61,175 bases of DNA. It comes from Myxococcaceae bacterium (GTDB taxonomy: Bacteria > Myxococcota > Myxococcia > Myxococcales > Myxococcaceae). The stretch covers positions 1-61,175 of the forward strand of contig JAFGNZ010000019.1 in the NCBI GenBank assembly GCA_016926755.1, read 5' to 3'. Shown one piece after another: positions 56,645 through 61,175 of the stretch. The notes below the pieces were generated by a model. The model was not told the origin of the DNA. It was given only the letters and a program-made list of their open reading frames with translations, and ran no database searches. A program made the position numbers and the translations under genes. The stretch's first letter is position 1. Every line of letters starts with the position of its first letter.

Positions 56645-57880
56645 ATGGCGGAGGCACAGGCGGCTCGGAACCAGCTGGAGGCGCTGCGGATCGATCGCAG
56701 CGCCCACCCGCGCAGGCGAAGGCTGCGCCGCTGGCTCGTCCCCGCGGTGCTCCTCTTTCTCATCCTGGTCGCCGTCGTCCTGGGGATCGCCCGCCGAGCC
56801 CCCACCGTCCGAGTCGCTGAGGTGCGAGAGGCCCGGCCCGGCGAGCAGCAGACCGAGCTGTCCGCCGCCGGCTACGTCGCCTCCAAGCGCCGCTCCATCA
56901 TCGCCCCGCTCGTGCCCGGCCGCCTCGTGGAGGTGACGGTGGAGGAGGGGGATGCCGTCAAGCAAGGGCAGGTGCTCGCCCGGTTGGATGATCGAGACGC
57001 CCGCGTGGCCCTCCTGCGCGCCGAGGCCGAGCTCCGCTCCGCCCAGGCCCGGCTCGCCGGCGCCGAGGCCCAGGCGCTCAACGCCGAACGCACCGCGATC
57101 CGCACGCAGCGCCTGGCCCAAGGGGGCGCCGTGGCCCCCGCGCAGCTCCAGGACGCGGAGGCCGCGAACCGCACCGCCAGCGCCGAGCGCCGCGCCGTGG
57201 AGGCCCAGCTCGGTGCCGCCCGCCGCTCCGTCGAGGCTGCCCGCCTGCAGTTGGCCCATACCGTCGTGCGTGCCCCCTTCGCTGGCACCGTGGCGCGCAA
57301 GCTCGCGGATGAGGGGGCGGTGCTCGCCCCCGCCGCCCTGGAGCAGGAGAACCTGGGCGGCATCGTCGAGCTGGTGGATCTGCAGGCGCTCGAGGTGCAG
57401 GCCGAGGTCAGCGAGGAGCAGCTCTCCCGCATCGAGCCCGGCCAGCCAGCGCTCATCTTCCTGGACGCCTTCCCGGACCGCGTCTTCCGCGCGAAGACTG
57501 GCACGGTCCGCCCCGCCATCGACCGCTCCAAGGCCACCGCCCAGGTCAAGGTGGAGTTCCTCACCCCGCCCGACGGCGCGCTGCCCGACATGGGCGCCAA
57601 GGTGTCCTTCCTCTCGCAGGAGGTGCCGCCCGAGGAGCTCGATGGGGAGGAGGAGGATCTGCGCGTGCCGGCGTCCGCGGTGGTGTCCGTCGCGGGGCGC
57701 CCGGCGGTGTGGGTGGTGAAGGACGGCCGCCTCGAGCACCAGCCCGTGCGGGTGGGGGAGCGCCGGGAGGAAGAGGTGGTGCTGGAGGAGGGGCCGCCCG
57801 CGGGCACCCAGGTGGTGTTGGCGCCGGATCCACGGCTGCGCGACGGTCGCCGCGTGAAGGTGCAGACGGAGGGCGGGTGA
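56645..57880 (+). CDS. HlyD/MacA-type periplasmic adaptor
   Basis: The 412-aa protein has a basic N-terminus, one membrane segment at about 36-55 (WLVPAVLLFLILVAVVLGI), a lipoyl-like half with GRLVEVTVEEGDAVKQGQVLARLDD, a helical hairpin rich in Ala, Glu and Arg (about 115-200), the second lipoyl half with VRAPFAGTVARK, and beta-barrel and membrane-proximal parts. This is the membrane-fusion adaptor of MacAB-type exporters. The start at ATG 56645 has GGAGG upstream. The ATPase gene begins two bases after its stop. Confidence 0.9.
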   Translation: MAEAQAARNQLEALRIDRSAHPRRRRLRRWLVPAVLLFLILVAVVLGIARRAPTVRVAEVREARPGEQQTELSAAGYVASKRRSIIAPLVPGRLVEVTVEEGDAVKQGQVLARLDDRDARVALLRAEAELRSAQARLAGAEAQALNAERTAIRTQRLAQGGAVAPAQLQDAEAANRTASAERRAVEAQLGAARRSVEAARLQLAHTVVRAPFAGTVARKLADEGAVLAPAALEQENLGGIVELVDLQALEVQAEVSEEQLSRIEPGQPALIFLDAFPDRVFRAKTGTVRPAIDRSKATAQVKVEFLTPPDGALPDMGAKVSFLSQEVPPEELDGEEEDLRVPASAVVSVAGRPAVWVVKDGRLEHQPVRVGERREEEVVLEEGPPAGTQVVLAPDPRLRDGRRVKVQTEGG

Positions 57881-57881
57881 G

Positions 57882-58565
57882 ATGGACGCCGCGGTCCCGC
57901 CCATGGTGCGTCTGCAGGGGGTCTCCAAGGTGTACCGGCGCGGCTCCGTCGAGGTGCCGGTGCTGGAGTCGGTGGATCTCTCCATCGCGTCAGGGGCCTT
58001 CGAGGCCTTCATGGGCCCCTCCGGCTCGGGCAAGTCCACGCTCCTCAACCTCATCTCCGGGCTGGATCGGCCCACCACGGGCGTGGTGGAGGTGGCGGGC
58101 AGGGATCTGGCGCAGCTGAGCGACGCGGAGCTGGCCGACTGGCGCTCCGCCCACGTGGGCTTCATCTTCCAGCTCTACAACCTGCTCCCCGTGCTCACCG
58201 CGGCGGAGAACGTGGAGCTGCCCCTGCTGCTCACGCCGCTCTCGCGCGCCGAGCGCCGCCGGCACGTGGCCGCCGCGCTGGAGGTGGTGGGCCTCTCCCA
58301 CCGCAGGAGCCACCGCCCGTCCGAGCTCTCCGGCGGCGAGCAGCAGCGGGTGGCCATCGCGCGGGCCATCGTCACCGATCCGGACCTCATCATCGCGGAC
58401 GAGCCCACCGGCGATCTGGATCGCAAGTCCGCCGAGCAGGTGCTGGACCTCTTCGAGGCGCTCCACCATGGGCTGCGCAAGACGCTGGTGATGGTGACGC
58501 ACGATCCGAACGCCGCCGAGCACGCCGAGCGCATCCACCACCTGGAGAAGGGGGTGCTCCAGTGA
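57882..58565 (+). CDS. ABC transporter ATPase (MacB/LolD type)
   Basis: The 227-aa protein has Walker [10 protein letters not shown], a Q-loop, the signature [15 protein letters not shown], Walker [13 protein letters not shown] and the switch His in VMVTHD. Size and sequence fit the LolD/MacB ATPase group that powers FtsX-type permeases. It overlaps the first permease gene by four bases. Confidence 0.95.
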   Translation: MDAAVPPMVRLQGVSKVYRRGSVEVPVLESVDLSIASGAFEAFMGPSGSGKSTLLNLISGLDRPTTGVVEVAGRDLAQLSDAELADWRSAHVGFIFQLYNLLPVLTAAENVELPLLLTPLSRAERRRHVAAALEVVGLSHRRSHRPSELSGGEQQRVAIARAIVTDPDLIIADEPTGDLDRKSAEQVLDLFEALHHGLRKTLVMVTHDPNAAEHAERIHHLEKGVLQ

Positions 58566-59722
58566 ACTACGCCCGGCTGGCCTGGAGGGATCTGCGGCGC
58601 AACCCCCTGCGGCTGAGCCTCACGGTGGTAGCGGGGGCGGTGGGCGTGATGGCCTTCATCTTTCTGCGCACCGTGGTGGACATCTTCTATTCCGGCGCGG
58701 CGGTGGCCCAGGTGGACCGGCTCATCGTCCGCAACAAGGTGGCCCTCACCCAGCCGCTACCCTTGTCCTACTTCCCGCGCATCGCCGCGCTGCCCGGCGT
58801 GACGGCCATCACCCACCAGAGCTGGTTCGGCGGCACGATCAGCGAGTCCCAGCGCGACTTCTTCGCCAGCCTGGCCATCGACCCGGCCTCCTTCCTGAAG
58901 GTGTATTCGGAGTACACGCTCCCGCCCGAGCAGCTCAGCGCCTTCCAGGCCGATCCGTGCGGTGCCCTCATCGGGCGCAAGCTCGCGCAGCGCTACGGGT
59001 GGAAGGAGGGGGATCGGGTGACGATGAAGAGCCAGATCTACCCGGGCGAGTGGACCTTCAACATCCGGGGCATCTACGACGGGACGCGGCCCGGGGTGGA
59101 CACCACGGCGCTGGTGTTCGGCTACCGGTGTCTCAACGAGCGGCTGCCCGAGAACTGGAAGGATCAGGTGGGGCTCTACTCGGTGCGCGTGGATGATCCG
59201 GCCCGCTCGGCGCAGGTGGCGGCGGCCATCGACGGCATGTTCGCCAACAGCCCCTACGCCACGCTGACGGAGAGCGAGCGCGCCTTCCAGCTGGGCTTCG
59301 TGGCCATGTCCTCCGCCATCCTCACGGCGGTCAAGCTGGTGTCCAACGTGATCCTGGCCATCATCCTGCTCGTCATCGGCAACACGATCGCCATGGGCGT
59401 GCGCGAGCGCACCCGGGACATCGCCACCCTGCGGGCCATGGGCTTCCGGCCCTTCCACGTGGTGATGTTCGTCCTCGTCGAGTCGGCGGCCATCGGCGTG
59501 GCAGCCGGAGTGCTGGGCATGTTCGCGGCGCCCCCGTTGCTGAAGGGCTTCATGCGGGTGGTCGAGTCCCAGTTCGGCCCGATGGCGGAGACCGTCACGC
59601 GCCCGCAGACGCTGGCGCTGGCGGCGCTGGCGGCGGTGGGGATGTCGCTGCTGGCGGCGGTGGGCCCCGCGGTCCGGTCCCTCCGGCTGCCCGTGGCGGA
59701 GGGGCTGAGGAAGGTGACCTGA
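58562..59722 (+). CDS. FtsX-type ABC permease 1
   Basis: The 386-aa protein starts with GTG in the ATPase stop. One N-terminal membrane segment (about 15-38, [21 protein letters not shown]) is followed by a large extracytoplasmic domain (about 45-235) and three C-terminal segments beginning near 250, 300 and 350. This is the standard FtsX/MacB permease topology. The [18 protein letters not shown] stretch is the usual coupling region. It pairs with the next permease. Confidence 0.92.
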   Translation: MNYARLAWRDLRRNPLRLSLTVVAGAVGVMAFIFLRTVVDIFYSGAAVAQVDRLIVRNKVALTQPLPLSYFPRIAALPGVTAITHQSWFGGTISESQRDFFASLAIDPASFLKVYSEYTLPPEQLSAFQADPCGALIGRKLAQRYGWKEGDRVTMKSQIYPGEWTFNIRGIYDGTRPGVDTTALVFGYRCLNERLPENWKDQVGLYSVRVDDPARSAQVAAAIDGMFANSPYATLTESERAFQLGFVAMSSAILTAVKLVSNVILAIILLVIGNTIAMGVRERTRDIATLRAMGFRPFHVVMFVLVESAAIGVAAGVLGMFAAPPLLKGFMRVVESQFGPMAETVTRPQTLALAALAAVGMSLLAAVGPAVRSLRLPVAEGLRKVT

Positions 59723-59725
59723 GCC

Positions 59726-60883
59726 ATGGTGCCGCTCTACTACAACACCCGCAGCCTCTGGGGCCGGCGGCTGTCCACCGGCCTCACGGTGATGGGCCTG
59801 GGGCTGGTGGTCTTCGTCTTCGCCGCGGTGCTCATGCTGGCGCGCGGCATCGAGGCGGCGCTCTCGGCGGGAGGGGATCCGAGCAACGTCGTCCTGCTGC
59901 GCGAGGGCACCGACAGCGAGCTGGGCAGCTTCATGGAGCGTGATGCGCTGCGGGTGCTGTCCACCGCGCCGGAGGTGGCCAGCTCGGTGGAGGGAGAGCC
60001 GCTGGCGGCCGGCGAGGTGGTGGTGCTGGTGGCGCTGCCGCGGGATGGCGGCAACGTGATGAACACCACGGCTCGGGGCATCTCGGCGCAGAGCGTGGCG
60101 GCCCGCCCCACGGTGCGGCTCGTCTCCGGGCGGATGCCTCGGCCGGGGACCAACGAGGTGGCGCTGGGCGCGTCCCTGTTGGGCCGTACGCCAGGCGCCA
60201 CCGTGGGGGGAGCGCTGCGCTTCGCCCAGCAGGTCTGGCCGGTGGTGGGCGTCTTCACCGCCGGGGGCGGCGCCTTCGAGTCGGAGCTGTGGGCGGACGG
60301 GCGGCGGCTCGGCTCGGCGTTCGGGCGTGACGGCCCCAGCTCCGCGATCGTCCGGCTGAGCTCCCCAACGCTGGTGGACACCTTCATCCGGCGCGTGGAG
60401 GCGGACCCCCGCTTCACGCTCAAGGCCCAGTCCGAGTCCAACTACTGGGAGGAGCAGGCGACAGCGCTGGCCACCTTCATCCGGGTGCTGGGCCTCTTCG
60501 TGTCCTTCGTCTTCAGCATGGGCGCGATCCTGGGGGCGATGATCACCATGTACGCCCAGGTGGCCTCGCGCATCGCGGAGCTGGGGATGCTGCGGGCGGT
60601 GGGGTTCCGGCGCCGCAGCGTGCTCGCCAGCGTCATGATCGAGTCCGGCCTGCTGGGCGTCACGGGCGGAGTGCTGGGCGCCCTGGCCGCGCTCGCCATG
60701 CGGTGGGTGGACATCCGCACCCTCAACTTCCAGACCTTCGCCGAGGTGTCCTTCGGCTTCGCGCCCACGCCTGGGATCCTCCTCGCCGCGCTGCTCTTCG
60801 GCACGGGGATGGGGCTGCTCGGGGGGTTGCTGCCGGCGCTGCGCGCGGCGCGGCTCTCCATCCTGGACGCGCTCCGGGCGTAG
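59726..60883 (+). CDS. FtsX-type ABC permease 2
   Basis: The 385-aa protein repeats the layout of its neighbour: an N-terminal membrane segment (about 18-40), an extracytoplasmic domain (about 45-245), three C-terminal segments and a coupling region AELGMLRAVGFRRRSV. The two permeases probably form a heterodimer on the ATPase dimer. Heterodimeric MacB-like exporters often carry lipoproteins or peptides; export of the NRPS product is possible but only by proximity. Confidence 0.92.
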   Translation: MVPLYYNTRSLWGRRLSTGLTVMGLGLVVFVFAAVLMLARGIEAALSAGGDPSNVVLLREGTDSELGSFMERDALRVLSTAPEVASSVEGEPLAAGEVVVLVALPRDGGNVMNTTARGISAQSVAARPTVRLVSGRMPRPGTNEVALGASLLGRTPGATVGGALRFAQQVWPVVGVFTAGGGAFESELWADGRRLGSAFGRDGPSSAIVRLSSPTLVDTFIRRVEADPRFTLKAQSESNYWEEQATALATFIRVLGLFVSFVFSMGAILGAMITMYAQVASRIAELGMLRAVGFRRRSVLASVMIESGLLGVTGGVLGALAALAMRWVDIRTLNFQTFAEVSFGFAPTPGILLAALLFGTGMGLLGGLLPALRAARLSILDALRA

Positions 60884-60901
60884 GCGCCCTGGGGCACGGA
60901 G

Positions 60902-60924
60902 CGCCCACGGGAGCTCAGTGGGCG
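60902..60924. terminator. Hairpin between convergent genes
   Basis: CGCCCAC (60902-60908) and GTGGGCG (60918-60924) pair over a nine-base loop. It spans the end of the minus-strand TauE/SafE gene just after the permease stop, so it could end transcription from either side. The T-run is weak. Confidence 0.3.
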
Positions 60925-61175
60925 TGAATGGACGCGGAGACCGTGGGCGGCGCGTGCTCACCGCCCAGCTGCACCAGCGCGTCCCGGTTCTTGAAGAGGA
61001 TGAAGAACCCCATCAGCACGAGGAAGGCCGAGAAGGCCCGCTTGAGGCCCGCCTGGGACACGTAGTGGGAGGCCCAGGTGCCGGCGAGGATCCCCGCCAC
61101 CGCGATGGCCGTGAAGAGCCCGAGGTAGGCCCAGGGCACCTCGACGTGGCCGAGGTAGCCAGCGAAGCCCACGAA
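60915..61175 (-). CDS. TauE/SafE-family membrane protein, C-terminal part
   Basis: Only the last 86 or so residues are inside the window; the frame runs off the right edge. The sequence GFAGYLGHVEVPWAYLG, then AIAVAGILAGTWASHYV, then LKRAFSAFLVLMGFFILFKNR matches the C-terminal membrane segments of the TauE/SafE (TSUP) permease family. The tail ends in a His-containing stretch. The substrate is unknown. It converges on the exporter operon. Confidence 0.8.
   Translation of the reverse strand, partial: FVGFAGYLGHVEVPWAYLGLFTAIAVAGILAGTWASHYVSQAGLKRAFSAFLVLMGFFILFKNRDALVQLGGEHAPPTVSASIHAH

Overview
The window is GC-rich bacterial DNA that looks myxobacterial (Myxococcota, probably suborder Cystobacterineae). 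The reasons are the very GC-rich third codon positions, large hybrid NRPS/PKS genes, many PAS/histidine-kinase/receiver genes, and a cysteine-rich membrane-anchored protein beside a small lipoprotein. The genus is not determined.

Region 1 (1-11,848) is accessory DNA, visibly more A/T-rich at its left end. It holds a large unrecognised gene cut by the left edge, an EVE-DUF3883 protein overlapping an HNH endonuclease, a B12-binding-type radical SAM enzyme with an unrecognised co-directional neighbour, and a three-gene minus-strand operon. That operon (DUF4297-type nuclease, small middle protein, SMC/Rad50-like ATPase with a four-cysteine centre) has the layout of an ABC-three-component (ABC-3C) conflict system. 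The right edge of this DNA falls on a displaced 3' fragment of a tRNA-Thr(CGU) gene (11,849-11,898), followed by a hairpin terminator. It is therefore best read as a defence-rich genomic island integrated at a tRNA gene, with the intact tRNA and integrase lying left of the window.

Region 2 (12,061-13,151) holds a minus-strand lipoprotein and a cysteine-rich anchored protein.

Region 3 (13,267-38,338, minus strand) is one long, tightly overlapping biosynthetic operon. In transcription order it encodes MbtH, type II thioesterase, a 124-aa unknown, NRPS (C-A-PCP), NRPS (two modules, the second with an FkbM-type methyltransferase inserted in the adenylation domain), NRPS (two modules), YbaK-like deacylase, class III aminotransferase with a free-standing ACP, hot-dog thioesterase, FabZ-like hot-dog protein, ketosynthase, half-length ketosynthase-like protein and AMP-ligase. 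The small genes look like a dedicated acyl or beta-aminoacyl starter pathway. Specificity residues read by eye give Ser for the methyltransferase module, Gln for the next, and a Pro-like pocket after that; the other four are uncertain. A divergent pair (class III aminotransferase and an unrecognised, possibly kinase-like protein) lies at 38,618-40,764.

Region 4 (40,793-56,475) holds a second minus-strand megasynthase of 3,368 aa (C-A-PCP-C-A-PCP-KS-AT-ACP-TE), the only one with a terminal thioesterase and so the likely last station of the line. It is flanked by sensor kinases and response regulators. Two near-identical 24-bp sites in its divergent promoter region look like operators.

Region 5 (56,645-60,883) is a MacAB-like exporter operon (HlyD-type adaptor, ATPase, two FtsX-type permeases) that could export the product. 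The right edge cuts a TauE/SafE-family membrane protein.
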